Assembly (NCBI GenBank): GCA_032158295.1
Contig: CM063252.1
Coordinates: forward strand, 10,280,744-10,344,743
From: Pycnopodia helianthoides
Lineage: Eukaryota > Echinodermata > Asteroidea > Forcipulatida > Asteriidae
Direction of reading: 5' to 3'
DNA: 64,000 nt
Position numbers and translations under genes: made by a program. Each line of letters begins with the position of its first letter. Within the stretch, counting starts at the first letter, position 1. The notes below the pieces were generated by a model. It did not search any database and was not told where the DNA came from. It saw nothing but the letters and a program-made list of their open reading frames with translations. Below are positions 1 through 11,050 of this stretch, in pieces.

Positions 1-164
1 AGGCCATATTGAAGTTTTTTATTTCTGGTGATGAAAGAATCTGTAAACCTTCTGAATTGTAACATCTGAGAAAGTCCAGGTCTAGAATAAGAGGGAACCA
101 AAGTTTTTCAGGAATTTCAAATCTCATCCCTAAACAAAGGTTCCTTTTCATTGTCCAAAAACAG

Positions 165-3100
165 CAGGAGCAGGAACGCATTCAAACGGGCCTCAAGCAG
201 CTGCAAGAAAAGGAGGAGAAAGACAAAAAGGAGTTGTCAAGGAGTCGTCATGACAGCGATATGGAGGAAGACGGAGACAGGGATCGTAAGGACAGGAGGA
301 GCAGAGACAAGAAAGACAACGATGGGATGAACGGAGCAGGAGACCGAGAAAGATCTGGCTCCCAGACTCCCGATAAGAAGTAAGTGGACGCTGTGTTTGT
401 AATAAGGCATATTCTAGTCTGAAATGTGAGATTGTTGCCTTCCTTATAAAGTAAACTGTAAAATCTTCAGACGTGAGAAGAAGAGAAAAAAATAATGACT
501 TCCATGAAATGCCTGGTTTCTTTCAGGATTCATGCTCGTCCTGGGAAGTGGGACTGGGAGCCTCATAAGTCACCAGAAAAGAAAGAAGGTCATGGTTCAA
601 GATCCGGTTCTAGTTCTCGAAGTGGATCAGAATCTCCAAAGACCAAATCTAAGACTGAAGACAAGGAGAAATCCTCCCCGTCGGGCAAGGATGATGATAA
701 ACCTTCCGCGGACAAGTCGGAGTAAGTTGCTGACTGTTTTGTCTTGTCTTTGGTCCTTCCTGAGTGATTTGAAATATAATGTTACCCACTGTGCCATGGG
801 GGGTCACAAACTCTGCCATGGGAGTCACATGAGTGAGCACCTCAAAGGTTTTAGATGTGGGAGCTGGAAGGTACAATAGAACCCAAGTATACTTTTTGTA
901 CATATCAATAAACATTCATTACCTAATAAAAAAAAAACCTGAAAACTTACAACACAGTGGTCAGTACTTTTTTTTAATTGAATTCCCTCTACTACAGCAA
1001 TGCTTTCTTTACGTCTAACTTTCAATACATTGGCCCAAGCCAGTGGCCATGCAACCCAGGACCCAAAAATGTGTTCTCTCAGGCCTGTGGTCTAACAAAG
1101 AAATTGTCTAAATCCTGATCATTGTTCACCTTCAGTAAAAACAGTGACAAGGATTCTGACGCTGAAGATGGCAAAAAGGACGAGGATGCTAAGAAGAAGA
1201 AGAGCCGACGTCGTCGATCATCCAGCTCATCATCGAGCGACAGCTCAAGGAGTCGTAGCCGCTCCAGGGACAGGGATAGACGAAGGAACAGGTCACGATC
1301 CAAGTAAGCCTCTTTGAGACTTTTTTAAAACAGTGTAATGATAATAGTTGCAATAAAAAAAAAACAGTGAGAAAATTTTTGTTCGACTGAAATGTGCGAC
1401 TGTGTTGTAGGATATTCAAGAATACGTTCTTGAAATTAGATTAGCAATGCAGAGTTTATATTACTGCTGCAAAATTCAGCCTTTCATCAAATTGTTTTGA
1501 CAAGCTGGTGACTAGTCATTTGACAACTCAAGCATGAAGCAGATTTTACTTCAATACATCACGCATGTTAGTCCAATTTAACAAACTTTGTTATCACCCT
1601 GGTGATTTATTTTAGAGCAAAAACAGTAATGGAAACTTTCTTGCTTATTAAATTCTTTTTTCCTTAACGTAAAAGTTGATCAGAATAAAAATGTGCCGTC
1701 TTAAATTTTCAAACTCTTCTTTGCACTCCATTTTGAAAGGATTGAAAACACCAGTTTTATGTTATTGCACCACCAATGGAACAATCGGATGTTGATTTGG
1801 ATCTTTCTCATCATTGCAAGCTTGGCTGTGAGCATTAACAAAACTACAGCCTTATAAAAAAGGGCCCTTTTGTGCTTGGGCTTCAATGGGTTTTTGTGTG
1901 TGATCTTCATAAGTAATTTATATTTTGTTTGCATCTTGATAGATCTGCCAAGAGGAAGAAGACAAGACACCGTTCGCGCACTCCTCGTAGGTCTCGGTCA
2001 CGGTCACCAAGACGACGATCTCCGCCAAGGCGTCGTTCTCCTCGTCGTCGATCAAGGTCACCTTTTTACTCGAGACGCAAAAGGAGTCCATCACCACGGT
2101 ACCGTTCAAGATCATCCCCAAGACGAAGATCACGGTCACCAAGACGCCGTTCTCCATCACCTCGAAGAAGGCGGCCATCACCGCGGAGGCGTAGTCCCTC
2201 TCCAAGGAGAAGAAGCAGATCTCCAAGGAGACGCAGCCCATCTCCCAGGAGACGCATTGAGAGAAGGCGTTCACCCAGGAGAAGTCCATCTCCACGCAGG
2301 TATTGTAAAGATATTTTGTACAATAACGATTAAGAGAGAATTTCTGCTGAAAAGTGCAGAGTTGATACTTTGTTTCATAGAAATGTGAATACAATTCAGT
2401 TTGTTTTTTGGTGTTTTTAAAAATATATTATGAATAACCATGATGTTGGTAAGCCTTGTTAAAAAGATGGGAAAGGGAGAACATTATTTCAAGCTGATAA
2501 ATTGAAAATACAAGTTTACAGATATCACTTATTTCTGTTCTTTGTTCTTTAGACCTCGTACTCGAACACGTAGAGATTCAAGCAGCTCCAACTCTGATTC
2601 TTCCGCTTCCTCTGGCTCCTCACGAGGCCCTTCTCCTTCTCCAACTAAGAAGAAGAGTAAGACGAAGGAAAAATCCCGAGTCCTTCCCCTGTTAAGAAGC
2701 AGAAGTCTCCAGAGAAGTCTTCTGCTGAGGAGGAGAAAAGCGAGAGCAGTGATGACAGCGCTGGATCAGAGTCTCCTCCTCCATCTCACTTCAAATCCAA
2801 GGAGAAGAAGAAAGAGAAGAGTGTTGAAACTAAGGATGTGAGTTCCTCATTGAAGTCATTAGTCTATTGTCTTGAACTTAGTTTTGTTAAATGATTGTGA
2901 AAGTTTTACAATTTGATGAGAACCAACCAAATCAAAATTGTTGATAACATTCATTCTCCTTTTTACAAGCAGAAAGACTCTGATGACACTTCTCCTGCGA
3001 AGACGGAGGAATCAAAGCCTGTGGTTGTCAAGAAGTCTCGATTTCCCCAACGCCATTACCGGCGCCATTCATCAACAGGATCCTCATCATCCGACTCGGA

Positions 3101-6100
3101 CAGCGGGAAGGAGACCACCAAGACATCAGGAAGGAGGAGAAATGCTCGTTCCCGTACCCGTTCCATTTCAAGATCTCCAAAGAGACGTCGTCGCAGCATC
3201 ACCCCAAGGCGTAGGAGGTTTGTATGTCGTTTCTAAACAAAGTGTAAATTCTTTTATAGCATTATCTATGTTGATTTGTCTTATCAGTGCTTTTCCATTT
3301 TGTTTCAGATCACCTTCACCATATAGACCTCCACGCCGATATCGATCGCCAAGTCCACCACGTCGTCGTTTCCGTTCTCCCAGTCCATACAGACCTCCAA
3401 GACGTTTTCGCTCCCCTCCTAGACGGCGCAGGACACCTTCTCCAAGACGACGCAGGAGTCCTTCACCAGCTTACCGAAGACGAAGTCCTACCCCTGAGAG
3501 AAAACGTAGCCCTGTAAGAAGTAGAAGGAGTCCAACCCCGAAGAAGAGGTCCTCAAGACGCCAAAGCTCAAGTCCTGCTGAGAGACGTAGGCAATCTGGC
3601 GATAGAGGTAGAGAGTCACGTGACAAAGATGATACTTTAACACAATCAAAGAAGAAAAAGAAGGAAGTTGTTGAGTCCCCACCACGCAGGGCTAAAGAAA
3701 AAAGTCGCATCCAATCAGATTCCAGTGTTAGTTCATCTGACCAGGACAGTTCTCCTGAACGACCGACCAAAAAAACCAGAAGCCCAATTGTGGACAGGCA
3801 AAAGAGGAGCCGCACACCAGAGAGAAGTCTAGACAAGCGCAACAGAAGTGCAACCCCAGACAAGCGTCAACAGAGTCCAGCTCAAAGTAAACGCAAGAGG
3901 AGTCCAAGCTCAGACAGACGCAAAAGGAGTTCCTCCCCAGAGAAACGAAGACAAAGTCCAACTCCTGAGAAGCGGAGAAGCTCTACCCCTGAAAAACGAC
4001 GAAGAAGTCCTACCCCTGAAAAACGACGAAGAAGTCCTACCCCTGAAAAACGAAGAAGAAGTCCTTCCCCTGAAAGGCGAAGAAGAAGCCCTACCCCTGA
4101 AAAACGAAGAAGAAGCCCCGAGAGACGCAGAAGAAGTCCCCCTACTCCTGACAAACGTAGAAGCCCCACACCGGAAAAGCGTCGACGTAGCCCTCGTAGA
4201 CGAAGCTTTACCCCAGAGAAGCAACACAAAAAATCCCTCCCTGAATCAAGAAAGCGAGATCAATCCCCGGAAATCCCACGCCCAGGTGGAAAATGGGAAA
4301 ACAGCCCCGATGTTGAGAAGACAGACCGTAGGCGTGGCCACTTATCTCCTGACAAAAGATCCCCGTCCCCAGAGAGGAAGTTGTCATCCTCAGACAAACG
4401 TAAATCAAGACGCAGTCCCTCTCCGTCACCAGTGTCTAAAGTTCGCACACAGTCGGATAGTCCTAAAGCACAGAAAGTTGTGAAGAGATCAAGATCTTCA
4501 TCTGAAAGTCCTGAGCCAACACCTGTGAAATCTAAAAAGGCCAAGGAGGCTAGTGATTCAGCAAGGGTAGGTTGATCTAATTGTGTACCTGAAATATTTT
4601 TGGGAGAACTTTATACTTTCAAAAGATTTAAGCCCTAACACTTCCAGTTTGTTTTATTTTGAGTTTGTATGTTGGAGGGCAATCAGGGCATAGTGGACAA
4701 ATGCAAAATCAAACGGGCGTTAACTCGAGGTTAGCCGCAAGGATTTGTTAAAGGTTTTCCAGGGTCATCTGGCATTGTCTGACTGGAACAGACCTGCATT
4801 TTCTCAACGAAGGACCGGCACTGAACTTTAACCCTCCTACTGTCAGTGACTCTTGGCAACATTTTTCAGTGAGTTGACCAACCATTTGAAACCATTCGAC
4901 TGCCAAGGTTGTGTAACTGTGCACAGAACTAACTGTGTACTGTGTACATGCATTCCCTTATGGTATCATATTGCAGGCTGGCATAGTTTATCTATCGTTC
5001 AAAACCACAGTGAATGGTATTGAATGGTCAGACAGCAAGAGAGTTAAAACACTTTCAGCTTTGAATCAAATTATTTTTAAGTTTATTCTTACCAATTTAA
5101 ATAATTAATACTTGTTTTCATGTGCAGTTGGAATGAAGTGGTAGTGATTATTCCCCTGATTTGTTTATTCTGTAGGGTTCTGATTCCGATGGCGGCAAGG
5201 ATGCCAAGAAGAAGGACAAGAAGAAGCACAAGAAACACAAGAAACATAAGAAACACAAGAAGCACAAGAAGCAGAAGAAAGACCAAGATAACAATCAGGT
5301 ATACATTCAACCCTTAACAATTCACCAATTAAACTTATAATACAGGATTGGAAGACCTGACAAAATAGTCGCTGACAGTGTTTATGTTTTGTGTGATCAA
5401 CCATATACATGAAATAACAAACGTGTGAAAATTTGGGCTTAATCCGTTGTGCAAGTCGGAGAAAAAATGGTGTAAAACCATGGACAATTTTTAAAATGTG
5501 AACACATTAATTTTGGTTGTAACAACTGAAATCAGAAGCTAGGTTTTCAGATACAGTTTTCTCGAATACGTTTCTCGAATACGACTCCATTTCAGAGGGA
5601 AATATTTCACAGAAAAAATGGTTCTAGTATGAATTTAATAATCAGTAAGCTTTCAGACCGAAATTAAACGAGGATGTTTTTATTCTTGCCAATCCTGTAT
5701 AAACCCTTTAACTCTTTTTACAGTTGAAACTGTCAAAAATAAAGTTCTAGTTGATGCTCATGAATTAGCAAAAACTTTAAAATGTCTTAAACGAACATAA
5801 TCTGAGTTGTTTTTTTAAAGAATTTAAACAAGAACAAAAAATACACCATAAACGCTGTGTATTGGGTGGTAGATGCAGTGGCAGATCTTTCTCAACAGAT
5901 TGTCAAATTTCAAGTTATAAACCAAAAGTTATACTGACTGGGGAAAATTTTTATTAATGTTGAGTTGATCAAAGAAAAATTGAGCAGAGTGGGATTTGAA
6001 CCTGTGGATTAACACGACAGTGCTCTACCAACTGAACTATCTAGCCCTAATGTTGGCGGTCTCCCTATTTTGTCATTCAACCTGCAACTGCAGTGTAGCC

Positions 6101-7651
6101 AGTAGTTACCCCTAAGTTAACGATACAAATTATTACCAATGAATACTTCAGCTTCAACAAATAATCACTTGCAAACAAAAAGTGTGAAAAACCTCAAGTA
6201 TTCAAACCCAATTACACATCTGATTTTGGCAAACTACTTGTGTAGAAAACAAAGTTCTGTTTTTTCTGCCTCTTCCCTTTCATGGCATAGGGGTCGATTG
6301 GCAACATTCAAAAAAGTTTCCCCATTCAAAAAATAAATGCATTTTACAGTCGTGTACATGTTATAAATGTTATATTAGCATAGATTGTTAAATTTTGTAC
6401 ACACAACAATGTATGGGTAAAACCAAGTAAATACTTGTACATGTTTAACAAGTTATTGTACATGTACATCTCTTTATCTCTTCATTATTATCTATTTAAG
6501 AAAAATCTTTTCCTGACTGTATTATTTCTGAATACACAGATTGTCTTTTTCATGTCATATTCTGAAGAGATCTTTTCACACAGAATGGGTTCAAATCCTG
6601 GCCTGTTAACAGAGCCCAAACAAGGGTAACATTTTTGAGAGGCACATAATGGGCTCCCCCAGGCTCCAGCTTTGCTGCATCCATGGCTTAAATTTTATGG
6701 ATTTGGTACTTGCTCTTACTTAGTATAAGGCCAGGAATACCATTGTTTTAAAGAGACATTTAGAGCGTTTAAAGGCCCTGTACACTATTGGTAAGATCGA
6801 AAAACACAAATGTTCACAGATTCACACATAACTTACATGATTTAAAGTAAGTAATGGTAGAAAGGGTTCCTTAGAATATTTCTGCCTAAAATGCTATCGT
6901 TTCTGAGAAATTAGTAAAACAATAGTTTTTATCACACGTGATAAAAACTTGATGTTTGAAAAAACAGAAAACACATAAGGTCTATTTTCTCGTGACCTCG
7001 ATGACCAATTGAGCTCAAACTTTCACAGGTTTGTTTGTTCATGCATATGTTGAATCAAACAAAATGTGGACATTGATTTTTTAGCCGTTACCAAAAGTGT
7101 ACAATACCTTTAACACAACGGATTATTTCATTTGATTTGCATTGTTATGTCATTCACTTGCTCACAGAAAGCATAGGAAGGTTAAGTATTATGCCCTTCC
7201 TATCGCTTATGGTTGGCAGCGCCATGAGCAAATCAGTGGTGTAACCAGACATTTTCATTGGGAGGGGGGCAAGTGAAGGCAAAGAGATATTTTTGGTAAA
7301 GAGAGCTATTTAATGTATCAAACTGAAACATTCATTATTTTGTGCATTTTTATTTTCTTGGGGGGGGGTGGCCTCTGGTTACGCTGATGGAACAAATTGT
7401 ACAGTAAACAAAGAATTGACCAAATTGTACAGTAAACAAAGAATTAACCGTTAAGCTGCTCTATAAAATTGGGCCAAGGTATCTGGTTATTCATTGTTGG
7501 ACGACACATCAATTTACAGAGCAATGATTAATGATTTTTGTGTGTGTTTTTGTTGTAGGATTCTGAAAGTGAAGGTGAGAAGATGGAAAGAGAACTCCGT
7601 GAGAAAGCTCTCCAATCTCTGAAGCGAACCCAGTCTCATGAGGACACTTAA
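165..7651 (+). CDS. SRRM1: SRRM1-like serine/arginine repetitive matrix protein, 3' nine coding exons (5' end outside window)
   Basis: SRRM1 is a nuclear-speckle splicing co-activator that bridges SR proteins and snRNPs in exon-enhancer complexes and also promotes 3'-end formation. Coding exons with GT-AG borders: 165-379, 527-721, 1136-1303, 1943-2299, 2553-2837, 2973-3217, 3309-4566, 5176-5298, 7559-7651. They encode about 979 residues. In order: a charged helical stretch (QEQERIQTGLKQLQEKEE), an acidic/KR/RS region, dense SPRRR and RSPSP repeats, then SPTPEKRRR repeats, a poly-basic KKHKKHKKHKK block and the terminus ELREKALQSLKRTQ. The last two match the KKHKKHKK block and LREKALRSMRKAQ terminus known from vertebrate SRRM1. 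The N-terminal PWI domain must lie upstream of base 1. Exon 2553-2837 enters in phase 2 and should leave in phase 2, but its downstream half and the next exon need phase 0, so one base appears to be missing near 2670-2680. Family assignment is strong; other SR-repeat proteins lack this C-terminus. Confidence 0.9.
2553..2837 (+). CDS. SRRM1: SRRM1 exon carrying an apparent 1-nt frameshift
   Basis: The exon opens after tttag in the frame inherited from the previous exon (PRTRTRRDSSSSNSDSS and on to KKKSKTKEKS). After about 2675 that frame turns into non-SR sequence, while the next frame reads PSPSPVKKQKSPEKSS and on to KEKSVETKD, ending at the donor GAT|gtgagt in phase 0. The following exon (2973) starts in phase 0 with KDSDDTSP. 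Exon length is 285 nt, and 286 nt would join the two frames. The switch falls in a short C run (aaatcccgag). Read literally, the shifted frame continues through exon 2973-3217 and stops near 3517. This may be an assembly error, an allele, or a real lesion. Confidence 0.75.
3309..4566 (+). CDS. SRRM1: Large SRRM1 exon with RS and SPTPEKRRR repeats
   Basis: This single 1,258-nt exon encodes about 419 residues. It opens with RSPSPYRPPRRYRSPSPP-type repeats and passes through an acidic serine stretch (SDSSVSSSDQDSSPERP). It then reaches an array of about nine-residue units of the form KRRRSPTPE at about 3950-4200. The nucleotide repeat follows the protein repeat (units near 27 nt), so it is a coding minisatellite. 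SP and TP dipeptides next to arginine are typical targets of SRPK, CLK and CDK-type kinases; phosphorylation here is inferred from the family. Confidence 0.85.
4828..5047. mobile_element. MITE, TTAA-flanked, termini CCCTCCTACTGTC (family D)
   Basis: The element lies in an SRRM1 intron. TTAA at 4828-4831 and TTAA at 5044-5047 bracket it. The left end CCCTCCTACTGTC is imperfectly inverted at the right as a CTGTCTGACC-type end. The same unit recurs at 29817-30045 and 53774-53995, in the opposite orientation. TTAA duplications with CCC-starting termini are typical of piggyBac-type transposons. It is too short to code for a transposase. Confidence 0.8.
5337..5711. mobile_element. Degenerate foldback MITE related to families A-C
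   Basis: Termini TACAGGATTGG at the left and CCAATCCTGTA at the right are inverted. Internal blocks resemble the A/B/C core: ATACATGAAATAACAAACGTGTG, and a later TTTCAGAGGGAAATATTTCACA type block. It sits in SRRM1 intron 5299-7558. It is an older, diverged relative, and no clean TTAA pair remains. Confidence 0.6.
5978..6080 (-). repeat. tRNA-derived SINE copy 1
   Basis: On the minus strand, 6048 down to 5984 reads as a tRNA-like head: GGGCTAGATAGTTCAGTTGG with A box (TAGTTCAGTTGGTAGAG) and B box (GGTTCAAATCC). It is followed by a short body rich in TTTTTCTTTGATCAAC. The copy at 9838-9970 shares both head and body. The first cloverleaf stems are imperfect and sequence outside the tRNA head is shared, so this is a SINE and not a tRNA gene. 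Confidence 0.75.
6769..7113. mobile_element. Foldback MITE family A, copy 1
   Basis: TTAA at 6769-6772 and 7110-7113 flank an element that starts AGGCCCTGTACACTATTGG and ends CCAAAAGTGTACAATACCT. Its centre is a short palindrome (TATCACACGTGATA). Copies occur at 8872-9214, 43338-43679 and 48655-48996. There is no coding capacity. TTAA duplications fit a piggyBac or Kolobok type transposase supplied in trans. Confidence 0.85.
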
Positions 7652-8442
7652 GTGGATCCCAACAATCACCGTGTACTTCTAGGTGTAAGACATTGTCAAT
7701 TTGGATTGGCAGAAGGCACCTTGTCCATTTGTAATTAGCAACTGTTTTAGGTCTGGAATAGCATCTTTGAGAGGGCAAGGCCGTTTTCGTTTTGCAAAGG
7801 GCACTTCCATTGGAAAATCTCAAAGTCTTATGGGAACTTTTGACGGGGCACCAAGGCCAATACAAGGGCGTTAGAGGCCCGACTGTTGATAGCACACATC
7901 CATAACTTATCCCTCTTTTCAGTGTTGTCACATAGTGTTTCAATATTAAAGTTGAAGGAGTTCAGTTTAATATTTACATAATTTGCTGCTTGCTATTATT
8001 CAATATTTGGTGTAAAAATCTGGGTGTTAATTTAAAGACTAAATGCAGGATTGGTCATCAACAAAAAAAACAAATTGTAGTTCATTTCTAAAAAGCTCAC
8101 TGAATATAAGTTTCATACTTTTGCCAATCCTCCAGAGAAATAGGTTCTTCAGAATTAGTTTCTTCAGAGTTACTGTCAAAGTTTTGAAATCAGTTGTGAA
8201 GACCCTAACAACCAACATTGCTTATTTAAATTGCTGCATTCAAAATGAGCGCAAGACAAATGTTAAGAAAATTCAACACAAAATTGAAACTGTTAGTAAA
8301 TGGATGAATTTTGTATAGGACGGTTGTATCAAGTGATTATTGGAACTAAAGGATTGTAGTGAATTAGCTCTTCCAAAAGCCAAATGTTCCATACCTATTG
8401 ATTTCACTTAGGGGTTGTCAAGTCCTTGTTTTGCCAATAAAG
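7652..8442 (+). other. SRRM1: Probable SRRM1 3' UTR with polyadenylation signal
   Basis: Downstream of the SRRM1 TAA there is no further SRRM1 coding similarity. The first clear plus-strand AATAAA is at 8437-8442, and another is at 9748-9753. A degenerate CAGGCCTGG-family repeat lies inside, at about 7749-7893. Which signal is used cannot be told from sequence alone. Confidence 0.45.
7749..7893. mobile_element. CAGGCCTGG-family short element, degenerate copy
   Basis: It carries the family interior (GAGAGGGCAAGGCCGTTTTC, then GCACTTCCATTGGAAAATCT, then GGGGCACCAAGGCCAA). The left end is GGTCTGGAATAG instead of CAGGCCTGGAATT and the right end is eroded. It lies in the presumed SRRM1 3' UTR, so it is probably transcribed with that mRNA. 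Confidence 0.7.
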
Positions 8443-8871
8443 TAAATTTGGGACAATTACCTTTACGTTAAAAGAGTTTTAATGGTGGGTTTTGCGGTAA
8501 AAGCTTATTGAAAAGGGAAAGCTACTGGTTTGTTAGAAACAGAATTTTACTCTTAAAGGTTTATTTTATGGTTTGGTAGAGTTGTGCGTTGGGTGCGATA
8601 CATTTTGAACGTGCAGTAGAGAAAATTGTTACTCAGAGAACATAGATCTAGCCTTCATTTTATTGGGTTGACCCTAGCAGTCACCTGCTCGGCAAATGCG
8701 AGTGTAAATATAATGGAAGATACCAACACTTTCAGTCAAAATTTTGTTACTCTTCAAGATAACGTGTTGGCCTCGAGCCGAATTTTCACTCACAAAAGCT
8801 TCTTAACCAGGATATAAGTTCATGATTTCATTGGGGGATGTTGCTAACAAATAATTTGTGTAAAATGGAAC

Positions 8872-9214
8872 TTAAAGGCCCTGTACATTATTGGTAAGAT
8901 CGAAAAATACAAATGTTCACAGATTCACACATAACTTACATGATTTAAAGTAAGTAATGGTAGAAAAGGTTCCTTAAAATATTTCTGCCTAAAATGGTAT
9001 CGTTTCTGAGAAACAAGTAAAACAATAGTAATTATCGCGCGCGATAATTTGAAAAAACAGAAAACACATAAGATCTCTTTTCACTATTTTCTCTTGACCT
9101 CGATGACCAATTGAGCTCAAACTTTCACAGGTTTTTTTGTTCATGCATATGTTTAATCACACAAAATGTGGACACTGATTTTGAGCTTTTACCAAAAGTG
9201 TACAATACCTTTAA
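8872..9214. mobile_element. Foldback MITE family A, copy 2
   Basis: It has the same ends as copy 1, with TTAA at 8872-8875 and 9211-9214 and a central palindrome ATTATCGCGCGCGATAAT. The right TTAA is shared with the family B element that starts at 9211. Confidence 0.85.
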
Positions 9215-9598
9215 AGGAACATTACAGAATTGGTTTTTGCTGACAAAGCAGTTGCTGGCAGTGTAAGCACTTTATGTAATCCACCATATACAGTACATAA
9301 ACTGACAAACCTGTAGAAGTTTGAGATGGATCGGCCATCTGGGTCACGAGAAAATAGTGAAAACCGATTACACATTTGCATGAAATCATATAGGTTCAAC
9401 AAATGAATAAAACGCTCACTGAGCGATAAATTCCAATCGGAAAATTAGTTCATTCATTTCTCATCAAATATGGCATTTTAGACAGAAATATTTCAAGGGA
9501 TGTTTTCTACTATGATCATCATTAGACCAAGTAAGTTTTATGTAAATCTGTGATCAAAAGTATATTTTACAAATACCAATTCTGTAATGTTCCTTTAA
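9211..9598. mobile_element. Foldback MITE family B, copy 1
   Basis: TTAA at 9211-9214 and 9595-9598 flank inverted ends AGGAACATTACAGAATTGG and CCAATTCTGTAATGTTCCT. The centre contains GCTCACTGAGCG. Other copies lie at 25657-25995 and 36467-36859. Its internal block ATCTGGGTCACGAGAAAATAG and the CACAGGTTT-like core are shared with families A and C. Confidence 0.87.
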
Positions 9599-9837
9599 AG
9601 TGTACATGTATTGCTTGATTATACAACGTGCTTTGCTAGATCACATGGAAAGTTGTATCAGTGTTTGGGCTGGGGTATTCCTTTTTTCTTTCTCTCCTAT
9701 GAAGTATTTTGGGTGTGGTTAAAATGTATAATGTTAACAAATGCAAAAATAAAATTTAGTCGGTTGAAATGTTACTAAGCAAGGTTACACAATTCATTTT
9801 TAAATGTCAAGTAATGAACCACAAAGGAAACTGACTG

Positions 9838-9970
9838 GGTAAATTTCAAATGGTTTGGGGTTGAACAAAGAAAAATCGACTAGAGCGGGATTTTAACCAA
9901 CGACCTCCGGATTAACGTACCGGCACTCTACCAACTGAGCTATCTAGCCCTATGTTTGCGGTCTCCCTAT
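9838..9970 (-). repeat. tRNA-derived SINE copy 2
   Basis: The minus strand from 9950 reads GGGCTAGATAGCTCAGTTGG, with a good A box (TAGCTCAGTTGGTAGAG) and a B box GGTTAAAATCC. An anticodon-arm-like CCGGTACGTTAATCCGG would place GTT in the loop, suggesting descent from a tRNA-Asn-like gene. The acceptor stem is poor and the tail matches copy 1, so this is a SINE. Confidence 0.78.
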
Positions 9971-10872
9971 TATAATTCATTTTTAGACGAGTTGTTTTAC
10001 TAATATCAGAAACATTTGGTTAGGGTGCAACAGTAAACCGAGGACAATGCCCCCTGTAGACCAGTAGGTTTTGTTTAGCTAATGTGTACGACTGTCTGCC
10101 GTATATTGTTGCACAGGCAGTTGTTTTATGGTTTGATTTTGTATATTGAGTACTTAATTCATATTTTCTTTTCAATTGACTTATTGCACCTGACATGCTG
10201 TGCGGCTACTGTCTGCCCATGGGCTACTATTTTGGAAGTCAAATTTTAGTTCTTGGGAATCTCTAGAATTCTTTAGAGGGTTCGAGGGGGGGGGGAGGAG
10301 AAGAATGAGGTAAAGTGAGGGAGCACTTGGGGGATGGGGAGGGGGGTAACAATACCCTCAGTCACACACCCGAGTTTTGACACCTCTAGAGTGCTTTTCC
10401 TAATCCTAAGCCCAAACCTAGTGGTAAATCATGAGGGGTGTTGGAAAATACACGTATAGAGCAGACACTGACACCCTCAACCACATATTAAGCATGGTAC
10501 AACATATGGTGCGTGTACATGTATTGCTGCGTTCATCCCTAAAACATGCACCCTTGCATAGCAGAACACAAGGAATATGATCAAAATGGCACCAAGTTTT
10601 AAGAACGATAGGTGACGACATTACGTGACATGTTATTTTACTGCACATAATGGGTGAAAATGTTCTTTAACAGTCAAAATAGCCTTCCAGTTTTCAAAAT
10701 GGGGCTTCTGATAATTATGTCTTGTTGGTGTAAATCAATTTAGAATTAATGGCAAATTTTGCTTTATCATGTTTTGTGACACGTAATCAAGGATTTGATA
10801 TTTATATTATCAGAATTAGCAGATTTAGTTTTCAATGAAATTCATGTTAACTGACAATAAACTGCTGGTTAG

Positions 10873-11050
10873 TAGTACAGTCCACTCTTGTTTTAACATG
10901 ATTGCTGGGACTGGCCAAATTATCTCTTGATAACAGCAACCTTGACAGTACAATGAAGAAACACAAAGCAGAAAATAGGTTTGGGACTTTTACCCTATAT
11001 TAAGCAGAACCAATTCATACCTGTTTTTATAACGAAGGTTGACTATACTT
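10873..11050. mobile_element. Tc1/mariner (Tigger-like) MITE relic
   Basis: The left end ACAGTCCACTCTTGTTTTAAC and the right end TTTATAACGAAGGTTGACTATACT form a weak inverted pair. They recall the ends of Tigger/pogo elements (CAGTNNACCCTCGTTATAAC type). A related relic lies at 42701-42892. Diverged and non-coding. Confidence 0.45.

Noticed and set aside
1870..2394. Overlapping frames on both strands, one His/Asp/Gly-rich
   Set aside because: They are shadows of SRRM1 exon 1943-2299, whose RS frame is spliced in phase.
3471..4544. Long minus-strand frames rich in Leu, Gly and Phe
   Set aside because: They mirror the SRRM1 repeat exon; the repeated units keep all frames open. No family pattern.
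9881..9950. Candidate tRNA-Asn gene on the minus strand
   Set aside because: Acceptor stem is poor and sequence beyond the tRNA part is shared with another copy at 5978-6080; a SINE.
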